64,000 nt of DNA from Silvibacterium bohemicum. GTDB lineage: Bacteria > Acidobacteriota > Terriglobia > Terriglobales > Acidobacteriaceae. The DNA lies in NCBI RefSeq assembly GCF_001006305.1, contig NZ_LBHJ01000001.1:186001-250000 (forward strand), given 5' to 3'. The notes below the pieces were generated by a model. That model did not search any database. It saw only the letters and a list, made by a program, of their open reading frames with translations, and had not been told where the DNA came from. Positions 18,478 to 26,872 of this stretch are shown here, piece by piece; the stretch's first letter is position 1, and the number at the start of each line of letters is the position of its first letter. A program made the translations under genes and the position numbers.

Positions 18478-18690
18478 CCGGGTTCGTCACTTCGGCCGGA
18501 CCGGCGGCCGTCTCCACTTTATTTTTCTTTCCCATTTTGACAAGCGCCGGTTCATAAACTAAGGCGCGGCCCTTGCTCGCCGATAGAGCAAGCAGGTGAC
18601 CGGGAACGCGGCACTCGCATCTGCACTTCGGATGCGGGCAACACCGTGGACGGCTGCCATCTTTACTCGCGTTGAGGAGAGCCTGCGCCG

Positions 18691-19575
18691 ATGTTTGCCA
18701 TCCTTGGAATCGTGCTGGTCTTCGGTGCGGTGATTGCCGGTTTCCTGATGGAGAAGGGTCACCTTGCGGTTTTGATCCAGCCTGCCGAGCTGATCATCAT
18801 CGGAGGCGCGGCTATCGGCACGCTGTTGATTGCCAATCCCATGCACACCCTGAAGGCAATTTTGTCGGGAGTGATGGGGACCTTTGGCGCTTCTCCTTTT
18901 GGAAAAGACCGATACCTCTCTTCGCTGCGGATGATGTACGAGCTCCTGAACAAGATCCGCCGTTCGGGAATGCTCTCGATCGAAGTGGATATCGAGAAGC
19001 CGGAAGAGAGTGAAATCTTCAAGGCCTATCCCGATTTCATCAAGGATCACCATGTCCGCCACTTCGTCTGCGACACGCTGCGCATGGTGGTGACGGGAGG
19101 CGTTGAGCCCTTCGACATGGACCAGATGATGGACCTGGACATGGAGGTGCGGCACAAGGGCGCCCACGAGCCCATCACGGCTCTTACTTCCGTGGCGGAT
19201 GCGCTGCCGGGCCTGGGCATTGTGGCCGCCGTGCTGGGCGTGGTCATCACAATGGGAGCGCTGGGCGGTCCGCCGGAGGAGATTGGGCACAAGGTTGCGG
19301 CAGCGTTGGTGGGCACCTTCCTCGGCATCCTGCTCTGCTATGGGCTGGTGGGTCCACTCGGCGTGAACATGGGCAAAGCCTCCGACGAGGAACACGCTTA
19401 TCTCTACGTCCTTCGCGTGCTGATGATCGCGTTTATCAGGGGCAATGCTCCGGTGCAGTCGGTGGAGATCGCACGGCGCGCGATTCCCACCCACGTTCGC
19501 CCCAGCTTCGAGGAAGTCGAGGCCGCCTGCCAGAACCGGGCAGGCGTCGCGGTCGCGGAAGAACAGCCCGCGTAG
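18691..19575 (+). CDS. motA: Flagellar motor stator protein MotA
   Basis: 294 aa. Starts directly with MFAILGIVLVFGAVIAGFLM and then HLAVLIQPAELIIIGGAAIG, the MotA N-terminal signature; the large cytoplasmic loop and a second helix pair (LPGLGIVAAVLGVVITMG, LVGTFLGILLCYGLVGPLG) complete the four-helix topology. MotA with MotB forms the proton-driven stator. motB follows seven bases after the stop. No other flagellar genes are present in the window. Confidence 0.93.
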   Translation: MFAILGIVLVFGAVIAGFLMEKGHLAVLIQPAELIIIGGAAIGTLLIANPMHTLKAILSGVMGTFGASPFGKDRYLSSLRMMYELLNKIRRSGMLSIEVDIEKPEESEIFKAYPDFIKDHHVRHFVCDTLRMVVTGGVEPFDMDQMMDLDMEVRHKGAHEPITALTSVADALPGLGIVAAVLGVVITMGALGGPPEEIGHKVAAALVGTFLGILLCYGLVGPLGVNMGKASDEEHAYLYVLRVLMIAFIRGNAPVQSVEIARRAIPTHVRPSFEEVEAACQNRAGVAVAEEQPA

Positions 19576-19582
19576 GGAGCAC

Positions 19583-20530
19583 ATGAGCCGAAAGAACATC
19601 ATCATTATCAAGAAGGTGAAGGCGCACGGCGGCCACCATGGCGGAGCCTGGAAGGTGGCCTACGCCGATTTTGTAACTGCGATGATGTCTTTATTCATCG
19701 TGCTCTGGCTGCTGAACACCAGCGAGCATGTACGCAAGGCGGTCGCGGGATATTTCAACGATCCGCTGGGCTACTCGAAGATGAACGGCACCGAAAAAGC
19801 CGGGCAGGATAGCAACTCCACGGTAAGTGGCGAGAATATTCAACAGCTGAAAGACCGCTTGCAGCAGGCGCTCATGAAGGCCAAGGACTTTCAGACTCTG
19901 TCGAAACAGATTGAGATGACCATCACCCCCGAGGGGCTGAGGATCGAACTGCTGGAGTCGAAGAATGGAACCTTCTTCGATTCGGGAAGCGCCAATCTGA
20001 ACGACAGCGGCCGCGAGATTCTCACCATGCTCGCCAGGCAGCTCCGCGCCGTTCCCAATCGTCTTTCGATCGAGGGCCACACCGACTCGCAGCCCTACTC
20101 CAACAGCTCGACCTACGGGAACTGGGAGCTCTCGGCCGACCGCGCCAATGCCGCACGCCGCATTATGCAGGACACCGGGCTGCGCTCCGATCAGGTCTCC
20201 CAGGTCCGTGGCTATGCCGATCAGCGCCTGCGCCTGACGCAGAGTCCGCTCGATCCGTCCAATCGCCGCATCTCGCTGATCGTGCAATATGTCGAGGGCC
20301 AGCCGTTGCGAAACCCTATATCGGTGAACCTGGGCAAGGAAGAGAAGACGCAGACCATCGTTGCGCCGCCGCCGGTGAAGAGCGCAGCTCCGGCTCCGTT
20401 GGTTCCGTCAGTTCCATCGTCGGAGACGAAGCCACCGGCAGAAAAAGCTGCTGTCATAGCGACGAAAAGCACGCCCGCTTCACAGGAGACTCTGGCCAAA
20501 CGCCTGCTCTCGAAGTTTCATCACAACTAA
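19583..20530 (+). CDS. motB: Flagellar motor stator protein MotB
   Basis: About 315 aa. The N-terminus IIIIKKVKAHGGHHGGAWKV and the single helix ADFVTAMMSLFIVLWLL include the proton-carrying Asp at about residue 29. An OmpA-like peptidoglycan-binding domain follows (FDSGSANLNDSGREIL, SIEGHTDSQPYSNSS, NWELSADRANAARRIM), then a Pro/Ala-rich tail (PPPVKSAAPAPLVPS). The ATG has GGGAGC upstream and lies in a short gap after motA; the frame extends upstream into motA but that part is not MotB-like. Together with MotA it forms a complete stator pair. Confidence 0.93.
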   Translation: MSRKNIIIIKKVKAHGGHHGGAWKVAYADFVTAMMSLFIVLWLLNTSEHVRKAVAGYFNDPLGYSKMNGTEKAGQDSNSTVSGENIQQLKDRLQQALMKAKDFQTLSKQIEMTITPEGLRIELLESKNGTFFDSGSANLNDSGREILTMLARQLRAVPNRLSIEGHTDSQPYSNSSTYGNWELSADRANAARRIMQDTGLRSDQVSQVRGYADQRLRLTQSPLDPSNRRISLIVQYVEGQPLRNPISVNLGKEEKTQTIVAPPPVKSAAPAPLVPSVPSSETKPPAEKAAVIATKSTPASQETLAKRLLSKFHHN

Positions 20531-20546
20531 GGCTTGTTCGCTGACG

Positions 20547-21566
20547 CTACTTGCATCCGCAAGAGCGACGCACCACTAACTCCACCGGCAGCACGACCTC
20601 TTTTCCCGTCTGAGGCGGGCGTTCCATCGCGAGACGGTTGAAGAGCAGGCCGGCTGCAACGGTGCCGAGCTCGGCTGCGGGCTGGCGAACCACCGTCAAA
20701 GTGGGATGCAGCAGCTCGGCCAGTTCGAAGTCGTCGAATCCCGCCAGGGCCAACGTTTCCGGAACCTTGATGCCGGAGTCCAGCAGCGCACGCAGGATGT
20801 AGCGCATGGTGAGATTGTTCGCGCTCATCAGAGCGGTCGGTGGATTTTTCTCTTTGAGCAGAGCGGCAATCACCGCCGCGGTTGCCTCCTGTGAATCGCA
20901 TTTGAACGAGGCCTGCGGCTCAAGGTCCGCCTCCACCATGGCCCGGCGGTAACCTTCGTAGCGGGTCTTCATGGTGTGCAGATGCCTATTGAGCGCGATG
21001 AAGGCGACGCGCTTGTGGCCATGCTCCGCGATGAGATGCTGCACCGCGAGCTTGGCCCCGCTCTGGTTCTGCACCAGCACCGAATCGAAGCGGCGGTCGG
21101 GCGCAGGGCGATCCAGCGTGACCACGGGAATCTTGCTGAACTCCGCATCGGTGAGGTGAGAATGGCGCGACTGCGCGGGAATGATAACCAGCCCATCCAC
21201 ATGGCGCTGCAGCATGAGCTGCGCCTCTGCGCCTTCGGCCTCCGCATCTTCATTCGAAGTTGCGAGGATAACCGAGTAGCCCTTCTTCTTGGCCGCTGCG
21301 CCGATGGCGTGCGCGCAGGTAGCGAAGAAGGGATCGTACAGGTAGGGCACGATCACGCCGATGGTGCGAGTTTTGAGGCCGCGCAGCGCGCGCGCCACTT
21401 CATTGGGGCGATATCCCAGGCTCTGAATGGCCTTGTAAACACGCTCTGCGGTCTCGCTCGAGACGTGCGCGGACCTGTTCAGCACGCGCGAAACCGTCAT
21501 GGTGCCTACGCGGGCGGCGCGCGCTACATCGTGCATTGTCGGCTTACGGTCCATGGACCTCTTCAT
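20547..21566 (-). CDS. LacI-family transcriptional regulator
   Basis: About 339 aa. Helix-turn-helix TMHDVARAARVGTMTVSRVL at the N-terminus, with hinge helix PNEVARALRG, then a periplasmic-binding-protein-like ligand domain (TIGVIVPYLYDPFFATC, VDGLVIIPAQ, PTALMSANN, LALAGFDDFELAELLHP) and the C-terminal RRSCGCK typical of LacI/GalR proteins. It should bind a sugar or related ligand and repress a transport or catabolic operon. No obvious target operon is adjacent, and motB ends convergently 16 bp away. An alternative ATG four codons downstream has AAGAGG before it. Confidence 0.88.
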   Translation of the reverse strand: MKRSMDRKPTMHDVARAARVGTMTVSRVLNRSAHVSSETAERVYKAIQSLGYRPNEVARALRGLKTRTIGVIVPYLYDPFFATCAHAIGAAAKKKGYSVILATSNEDAEAEGAEAQLMLQRHVDGLVIIPAQSRHSHLTDAEFSKIPVVTLDRPAPDRRFDSVLVQNQSGAKLAVQHLIAEHGHKRVAFIALNRHLHTMKTRYEGYRRAMVEADLEPQASFKCDSQEATAAVIAALLKEKNPPTALMSANNLTMRYILRALLDSGIKVPETLALAGFDDFELAELLHPTLTVVRQPAAELGTVAAGLLFNRLAMERPPQTGKEVVLPVELVVRRSCGCK

Positions 21567-21708
21567 AGTAGTCGATGGAGAGAGCCCGGGCCGCGCACTG
21601 GATCGGTCCAGCAGACCCGCGCCCGGAGGATACCCGTTCGCTATTTTCGCGCGTGCCCATGGAAAGTGCGCCATTGCTTCATCCGATCCTGGTCAGGAAG
21701 CGCCTTTG

Positions 21709-22149
21709 CTAGATGAAGCGCGCGAACTTCGCCCGCCGCGACTCCCACTCGTCGGTCGAGAAGAGCCGTGGTCCTACATCGATCAGCCGGGGCATCATGT
21801 TGAAGACGCTCGGCGCGCTCCAGGGCTTACCGGAGCGGGCGCGAAAGCCCTTCTCGTTGAGGTCGCTGGCCACGCTCGAAAGAGGGAAGTCCTGCACCAG
21901 CAGCTCCATCATGAGGGTGAGCGCCTGGTTCTCGGCGGGATCGACCTCGAGGCGCTGGCAGTCGTCGGAGATGCGCAGGCCGTAGGGAATCTCCTCGTTA
22001 TAGGCGCCTTCGCTCGGCGTCTCATTTTCCGGCAGCTCGCGCCGCCACTCGATCGACACCAGCTGCCATCCGGCAGCCGTACGCTGCCTCATGATCTCCG
22101 GACTGAACGGGCCGGAGATGACATCCCGAATTCTCTCAAAGTGCGCCAT
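21709..22149 (-). CDS. Small recombinase-domain-like protein of unknown function
   Basis: 146 aa, ATG with GGAGG eight bases upstream. The C-terminal half, VASDLNEKGFRARSGKPW followed by SAPSVFNMMPRLID, strongly resembles the 'Recombinase' DNA-binding segment that follows the catalytic domain in large serine recombinases (IAxxLNxxGxxTRxGKxW pattern). No serine-recombinase catalytic domain is present. The N-terminal half (MAHFERIRDVISGPFSPEIM) has no motif I recognise. It could be a free-standing DNA-binding protein derived from a recombinase. No neighbouring att-like repeats were identified. Confidence 0.6.
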   Translation of the reverse strand: MAHFERIRDVISGPFSPEIMRQRTAAGWQLVSIEWRRELPENETPSEGAYNEEIPYGLRISDDCQRLEVDPAENQALTLMMELLVQDFPLSSVASDLNEKGFRARSGKPWSAPSVFNMMPRLIDVGPRLFSTDEWESRRAKFARFI

Positions 22150-22512
22150 GAAGGTTGCCTCCAATAGAAATTGCGACTGGTTAGAAGCACTCCAAGCACC
22201 ATGTGTGAGATGCGCTGCTGGATTTCGCAACCTCATCAGGAAGCTAGGCTTGTAGGAGCTTCATCGCCGCGTGAGGCTACGTCGGCATGTCCATATATGG
22301 GCGAGGTGTTCAACCGCGAACAGAGCCTGTTGCCAGAGTGGCGTCTGTTCAAACGCGGAAGACGCCGGGTACCCCCATCCGGCCTTCGGATGTGGGATTC
22401 CACGGAAGCCGTGCGCTGAATCCCGCCGAAGGCGAGTACGCCTGGACGGCAAGTCCCCGAAGGCGAGTACGCCTGGACGGCAAGTCCCCGAAGGCGGAGT
22501 ATGCCTGGATGG
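22150..22512. other. Repeat-rich intergenic region
   Basis: 363 bp without a supportable gene. It contains a hairpin (CATCCG / CGGATG near 22376-22391) and a 31-bp tandem repeat next to the stop of the XRE gene. The composition and repeats look like extragenic repetitive DNA. Confidence 0.5.
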
Positions 22513-22513
22513 C
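22427..22513. repeat. 31-bp tandem repeat, two perfect copies plus a degenerate third
   Basis: Units at 22427-22457 and 22458-22488 are identical; a diverged third begins at 22489 and runs into the stop codon of the XRE gene. Each unit contains CGAAGGCGAG and CGCCTGGACGG, with GGCG/CGCC capable of a short stem. No spacers are present, so it is not a CRISPR. Confidence 0.75.
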
Positions 22514-22707
22514 TACGCCTCTTCAATAAAGATGGCTTCGATCGGGCTGCCGAACAGTCGGGAGATCTTGAAGGCCAGCGGCAGGCTGGGGTCGAACTTG
22601 CCGGTCTCGATGGCGTTCACGCTTTGCCGCGATACTTGTAGTCGCTCGGCCAGCTCCGCCTGGCTCCAGTTGCGCTCGGCGCGCAGCACGCGCAAGCGGT
22701 TCTTCAC
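22513..22707 (-). CDS. Small XRE-family helix-turn-helix regulator
   Basis: 64 aa: essentially a lone HTH (RLRVLRAERNWSQAELAERL, then QVSRQSVNAIETGKFDPSLP) ending SPIEAIFIEEA, as in the YozG-like group. GTG start overlapping the stop of the upstream membrane-protein gene by 4 bp (GTGA). Such regulators often pair with a small membrane protein and repress their own operon. The longer open frame upstream is the wrong frame of the membrane-protein gene. Confidence 0.85.
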   Translation of the reverse strand: MKNRLRVLRAERNWSQAELAERLQVSRQSVNAIETGKFDPSLPLAFKISRLFGSPIEAIFIEEA

Positions 22708-23165
22708 TCGTATCTCCCGGCTTCGTTCTCGAGTGGGCTCTCCGACGCATATCCGCGCGCCATCAGGCGCAGCGCAATGGCCGCCGAGACGCAGAAGACA
22801 TCGATGTTCAGCATCTGCAGCATGCCGTTGACGCGCCCATATCCGGCATATTCGGCGAGGTAGGAATAGACGGTGTCGACCACCATGGTTACGCCGAATC
22901 CCCATAGCAGAGCCTTCACTACCAGCATGCGGACGAACTCGTCCGTCTCCCGCGCCAGATAGCGGCCGGCGATGAAGATAAGCGCGCCCACCGGAAGCGC
23001 AGCCACGATGGCTAGAAGATAAATCGCAATCGGGGAGGGATGCGCATGCTCCATCGCGTCGTGGATCAGGATGGTGGTAGCCGCTGCCGCCCCGATCACT
23101 CCACTAAATTTCTGTAAGGATTTCCGCTGCAGGGGACTAAGGTTCCGCTTGCAAAATAGAGACAT
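22704..23165 (-). CDS. Small integral membrane protein paired with XRE regulator
   Basis: About 153 aa with four predicted membrane helices (FSGVIGAAAATTILIHD, AIYLLAIVAALPVGALIFIAG, LLWGFGVTMVVDTVYSYL, LNIDVFCVSAAIALRLM). Function unknown. It is translationally coupled to the downstream 64-aa XRE regulator. The ATG is preceded by AAGGAGAC, a strong Shine-Dalgarno, but this sequence is one arm of a perfect 11-bp inverted repeat. Comparable HTH/membrane pairs are widespread and little understood; some respond to membrane or antimicrobial stress. Confidence 0.78.
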   Translation of the reverse strand: MSLFCKRNLSPLQRKSLQKFSGVIGAAAATTILIHDAMEHAHPSPIAIYLLAIVAALPVGALIFIAGRYLARETDEFVRMLVVKALLWGFGVTMVVDTVYSYLAEYAGYGRVNGMLQMLNIDVFCVSAAIALRLMARGYASESPLENEAGRYE

Positions 23166-23166
23166 G

Positions 23167-23198
23167 AAAGTCTCCTTTCTTGATGACAAGGAGACTTT
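23167..23198 (-). promoter_or_regulatory. Perfect inverted repeat that pairs with the Shine-Dalgarno of the membrane-protein gene
   Basis: In mRNA sense the arms are AAAGTCTCCTT and AAGGAGACTTT with a 10-nt loop, and the start codon follows one base later. The whole ribosome-binding site would be base-paired in the transcript. It could be an RNA switch, or simply the DNA operator of the XRE regulator. Confidence 0.6.
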
Positions 23199-23251
23199 AC
23201 ATCTAGCAGATACGGCTGTCAAGCAAGCTTGTCTTTCAGCGGTTGGCTGGC

Positions 23252-24151
23252 TTACTCAATCTTTCCCAATAACTCCAGAATTCCAGCAGCAATCTCCTCC
23301 ACGTGCGTTTCCAGGGCGAAGTGTCCGGTGTCGAGCATCCGCACGACTGCATTTGGGTTGTCCTTCTTGTAGGCTTCGGCTCCGGGTGGAATAAAGAACG
23401 GATCGTTCTTGCCCCAGATGGCGAGCAGCGGAGGCTTTGCGGTGCGGAAGTACTCCTGAAACCTGGGATAGAGCACCACGTTCGACGCGTAGTCGAGAAT
23501 CAGGTCGAGCTGGATCTCCTTGTTGCCCGGTCGCTCCATCAGCGCCTGGTCGAGGGTGTAAGACTCGGGCGCGATCAATTCGGGATTCGCCACTCCATGC
23601 GTGTACTGCCACTTCGTCATCTCGAGTGAGAGGAACGCGCGCAGCCCCTCGCGATGCTCCTGCGTCGGCTCCTTCCAGTAAGCCTTGATTGGGTCCCAGG
23701 CGTCGCCCAGTCCTTCTTCGTAGGCATTGCCGTTCTGCGAGACGATGGCCGTCACCTGCTCGGGGCGGGCGACCGCGAGACGGAAGCCGGTGGGCGCTCC
23801 GTAGTCGAAGACATAGATGGCGTACCGGGTGAGTCCCAGAGCATCGACGAACGCAGCAACCGTCGCGGCCAGCGAATCAAAGGAGTATTTGTACTTTCGC
23901 ACTGCGGGGACGGTGGTGAATCCGAAGCCGGGCAGATCGGGAGCGATGACGCGATATTTGCCTGCCAGCCGCGGAATCAGCTCGCGAAACATGTGCGACG
24001 AGGTTGGATATCCATGCAGCAGGAGAATGACCGGCGCATCCGCCGGGCCGGCTTCGCGATAGAAGACGCTGACGCCGTCAGCCTCGACGGTATGGAAGGA
24101 GACGCGCGGAATCGCTGTGCCGAGAGGAAGGGATTGGGTAGCCATAGCCAT
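23252..24151 (-). CDS. Alpha/beta hydrolase with Asp nucleophile (epoxide hydrolase / haloalkane dehalogenase-like)
   Basis: 299 aa. The fold is visible from ILLLHGYPTSSHMFREL (oxyanion HGYP, residues 46-49) and VIAPDLPGFGFT. The nucleophile elbow reads YVFDYGAPTGF, so residue 116 is Asp rather than Ser, which points to ether-, epoxide- or C-halogen-cleaving members. The acid is in WGKNDPFF and the His in DTGHFALE. Substrate unknown. It is divergent from a CGNR zinc-finger regulator across a 121-bp region with nested palindromes, so it is probably that regulator's target. Confidence 0.87.
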   Translation of the reverse strand: MAMATQSLPLGTAIPRVSFHTVEADGVSVFYREAGPADAPVILLLHGYPTSSHMFRELIPRLAGKYRVIAPDLPGFGFTTVPAVRKYKYSFDSLAATVAAFVDALGLTRYAIYVFDYGAPTGFRLAVARPEQVTAIVSQNGNAYEEGLGDAWDPIKAYWKEPTQEHREGLRAFLSLEMTKWQYTHGVANPELIAPESYTLDQALMERPGNKEIQLDLILDYASNVVLYPRFQEYFRTAKPPLLAIWGKNDPFFIPPGAEAYKKDNPNAVVRMLDTGHFALETHVEEIAAGILELLGKIE

Positions 24152-24165
24152 GCTCCTTTTGCTGT

Positions 24166-24234
24166 GTAACCGTTAAAATTCTATACAAAAGTTACACCAT
24201 TTTCGTAACTTGTAAAATAAAATTTAACGGTTAC
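24166..24234. promoter_or_regulatory. Nested inverted repeats between hydrolase and CGNR regulator (putative operator)
   Basis: Outer arms GTAACCGTTAAA (24166-24177) and TTTAACGGTTAC (24223-24234) are perfect 12-bp complements. Between them AGTTAC (24190-24195) and GTAACT (24205-24210) form a second palindrome sharing the GTTAC/GTAAC core. The AT-rich region holds both divergent promoters. Four related half-sites suggest cooperative binding, most likely by the adjacent CGNR protein. Confidence 0.65.
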
Positions 24235-24272
24235 AATGGAATTCGTGGTTTGTTCTGCAAGGAGTGCCGGAA

Positions 24273-24863
24273 ATGCCCCAGCCCTTTGATCCGCCGAATG
24301 CCGGGATGGCGCCAGTTTTTCTGGCCGATCATCCCGTGCTCGACTTTCTGAATACCGTGGCAGTTGTCGAAGGCCGGCCGGTCGATTTTCTGCAGAGCGA
24401 CGAGGATGTGCTTCGCTGGCTGAAGCAGGCCGGATTCACCGAGGAGGGTGCGCCAAAGCTTACTGGAGCGATGCTGCTTGCTGCGGCGCGAAAGCTCCGC
24501 GAGGCGGTCCGCGGACTGGTGGCGAAGCGCAAGGTGGGATCGCGAGCAGACGCCAGCGTCTTCAACGCATTCCTGGCGAAGACGGGGAGCTATCCGCAGC
24601 TGGTATGGGAAGGCCGGAAGCCGCCTCGGGTGGAACGAGTTCGGGAGCAGAAATCGCCTGAACAGATGCTGGCGCGGCTCGCCGACTCGGCCGCCGACCT
24701 GCTGACGAATGGCGACTTCGACCTCATCCGTGAATGCGAGGACGACAGCTGCGTCTTGTGGTTCTACGACCGGACGAAGTCCCATCGCCGCCGCTGGTGC
24801 AGCATGGCCGCCTGCGGAAATCGAAATAAAGTGAAGGCCTTCCGGCAGCGGCAGCTAGCTTAA
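24273..24863 (+). CDS. CGNR zinc-finger (ABATE-domain) transcriptional regulator
   Basis: About 196 aa. The N-terminal ABATE domain starts with LADHPVLDFLNTVA and continues through the helical middle (AAARKLREAVRGLVAKR). The C-terminal zinc finger has Cys in RECEDDSCVLWFYDRTKSHR and the signature WCSMAACGNRNKVKAF, giving four Cys ligands and the CGNR tetrad. The family is thought to be transcriptional regulators that sense small molecules through the ABATE domain. The ATG is preceded by AAGGAG at proper spacing; a GTG three codons upstream is less likely. Divergent from the Asp-nucleophile hydrolase. Confidence 0.88.
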   Translation: MPQPFDPPNAGMAPVFLADHPVLDFLNTVAVVEGRPVDFLQSDEDVLRWLKQAGFTEEGAPKLTGAMLLAAARKLREAVRGLVAKRKVGSRADASVFNAFLAKTGSYPQLVWEGRKPPRVERVREQKSPEQMLARLADSAADLLTNGDFDLIRECEDDSCVLWFYDRTKSHRRRWCSMAACGNRNKVKAFRQRQLA

Positions 24864-25424
24864 AGAGGTTACTTTCAGAATCAGCCGCGCTCCGATGAAT
24901 TAAGGCTGCGCGAAGCTTGGCAGTTACTTCAGGTTATCTGCAGACTTGTTGGCTGCCGGTATGGATCGGAATTATTAGTAGACGATCCTGGAAATAACAG
25001 GCATGATGGAAGCCGTCTTTCCCCCCGACATAGCAGCACTCGAAGTGGTGATCTAATCGATATCTCCAGATCGGCTCCAGTCGATTTTAGAGATGCGTTG
25101 GATCGTAGTTCGCTGGTAATTCATGGGAGATTTTGACGCTTCGCCTATGCCAAACGAGATTTACTCTCCCCCACCCTTGTGGGGTCGATCCAATCCAAAT
25201 TGGATGTTTTATTTCGCAGGGAAATTGCAGACTCTAAGTGGCCTGACTGGGCCTCATTCACGGACAGACGAACCTTCATAAGTCGACGTGACCCAGTGGT
25301 TCTTTGAATTCAAACAATACTGAGCAGGAAACGGATAGCGGCGGTTCTAAGCTGCCCCGAAGATCCTGCCATAGCCGGAGGAATTCTCCGGCCAACGATC
25401 TGAAGCACCGGACCGGAGGTTGTG
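24864..25424. other. Long intergenic region upstream of the MBOAT gene
   Basis: About 560 bp with no supportable gene. ATCCAAT and ATTGGAT (25188-25205) form a 7-bp stem followed by GTTTTATTT, a possible weak terminator for the CGNR gene. CCGGAG/CTCCGG flank an EcoRI-like centre at about 25375-25391. Composition is more AT-rich than coding neighbours. A short open frame over its right end reads through the start of the MBOAT gene in another frame and lacks family features. Confidence 0.5.
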
Positions 25425-26852
25425 TTGTTATTCAATTCCTTTGTTTTTATAGGTTCTTTCGTATTGGCGGCGTTCGTCTATGCGGTGCTGAGGGCCAAAG
25501 CCAGCCGCGCAGTCAGCCAGGGGTTTTTGCTTCTTCTCTCTTTCGGTTTCTACAGCTATGCAGCCTATCGCCAGCTGCCGCTGTTGATTGGTTCCATACT
25601 CTTCAACTGGTATGTGGGGCGCCAGGCGGGTAGCAGCACATTGGCTGAGAAGGTGAGGCGGCGCTGGGTTATCGGTGGCCTGACGGCGAATCTGGTTTTC
25701 CTGAGCCTGTTTAAGTATCTCAACCTCTTTCTGGGAACGCTCGGCCCGGTTCTACATACCCGGGCGGTACTCCCGGATTGGGGACTGCCGCTGGGTGTGA
25801 GCTTCTTCACCATTACCCAGGTGATGTATCTCGTCGATTGTTATCAAGGGGAGATATCTCCGAACAGCCTCTTCGACCATGCTACGTTTGTTTCGTTCTT
25901 TCCTTATCTGGTTTCCGGACCTATCACCAGCGCAAAGACGATGGTGCAGCAATTCCGGGATAAAGCGCATCAGGCTCCGGGCGCGCAGGAAGTTGCGCAA
26001 GGCCTCGCCTTGTTTACCATGGGACTGGCAAAGAAGACGATCTTTGCCGACTCTCTGGTGCGTATCGCCGACAATGGTTTTTCCGCACCCTTGACCAGTT
26101 CGGCGCTGGAGATATGGCTTTCGATCTTAGCGTACTGGATGCAGATATACTTCGACTTCAGCGGTTACTCCGATATGGCAGTAGGCGCAGCCTTGATGTT
26201 AGGGCTCAGGATTCCCTTCAATTTCGACGCACCTTATAAGTCGAAGTCCATCATCGAGTTCTGGCAGCGCTGGCACATCAGCTTATCGAACTTTATCGCC
26301 GCTTATCTCTATACGCCGATCGTTCGAATGTTCAAGGGAAGGGCTACGGTAGCGAAGGCTGCGGTAGCTTCTATTCTGGCCATGACGATCTGCGGACTGT
26401 GGCATGGTCCGGCCTGGACTTATGTGGCCTGGGGTCTGTGCCACGGCATCGCGCTGTCAGTGAATCAGTATTCGCGGAAGAAGCTCAAGCTGCGTGTTCC
26501 TCCAGCGCTCGGCTGGGTGATAACGATGACCTTTATCCTGTTCGCCGGTGTCTTGTTTCGCGCGAGCAGCCTGACGAACGCGGCGCAAGTCCTGCATGGG
26601 CTGATACCGAGAGGCAGTTGGTCGGAAGCCACGTTTCTGACCTTCTCCTTCGCTAGTCCGGAGGTGCTCTCCTACGTTATCCCATCGGCACTGGCATTTG
26701 TGCTGGCGCTGTTCGGACCGACCTCGCAGGAGATTGCTGCGGAGCTTCGTCCCACCTTGAGGACTTCCCTGGCTTATGCGTCTCTTGCGTTTGTCGCGCT
26801 TGTCTTCATGAACTCCATCGTCGCGAAATCGTTCGTCTATTTCGGTTTTTAG
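25425..26852 (+). CDS. MBOAT-family membrane-bound O-acyltransferase (AlgI/DltB-like)
   Basis: 475 aa and polytopic, from LLFNSFVFIGSFVLAAFVY onward. Hallmarks: GLPLGVSFFTITQVMYLVDCYQG, FPYLVSGPI, the IYFDFSGYSDMAVGAALMLG segment, IEFWQRWHISLSNFI, and the catalytic His region TICGLWHGPAWTYVAWG. This is the AlgI/PatA-type subgroup, which moves acyl groups across the membrane onto a polysaccharide or cell-wall polymer. TTG chosen as start because GGAGG lies five bases upstream; a GTG one codon earlier is too close to it. The next gene encodes an SGNH-like partner, as in alginate acetylation. Confidence 0.9.
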   Translation: MLFNSFVFIGSFVLAAFVYAVLRAKASRAVSQGFLLLLSFGFYSYAAYRQLPLLIGSILFNWYVGRQAGSSTLAEKVRRRWVIGGLTANLVFLSLFKYLNLFLGTLGPVLHTRAVLPDWGLPLGVSFFTITQVMYLVDCYQGEISPNSLFDHATFVSFFPYLVSGPITSAKTMVQQFRDKAHQAPGAQEVAQGLALFTMGLAKKTIFADSLVRIADNGFSAPLTSSALEIWLSILAYWMQIYFDFSGYSDMAVGAALMLGLRIPFNFDAPYKSKSIIEFWQRWHISLSNFIAAYLYTPIVRMFKGRATVAKAAVASILAMTICGLWHGPAWTYVAWGLCHGIALSVNQYSRKKLKLRVPPALGWVITMTFILFAGVLFRASSLTNAAQVLHGLIPRGSWSEATFLTFSFASPEVLSYVIPSALAFVLALFGPTSQEIAAELRPTLRTSLAYASLAFVALVFMNSIVAKSFVYFGF

Positions 26853-26872
26853 TTCCCCAAAGAAGGTTGATT

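Noticed and set aside
22427-22513. CRISPR array
   Set aside because: Units are directly abutting with no spacers and no cas genes nearby; a simple tandem repeat.
25304-25633. Short frame upstream of and into the MBOAT gene
   Set aside because: Overlaps a clear membrane acyltransferase in another frame and has no RBS.
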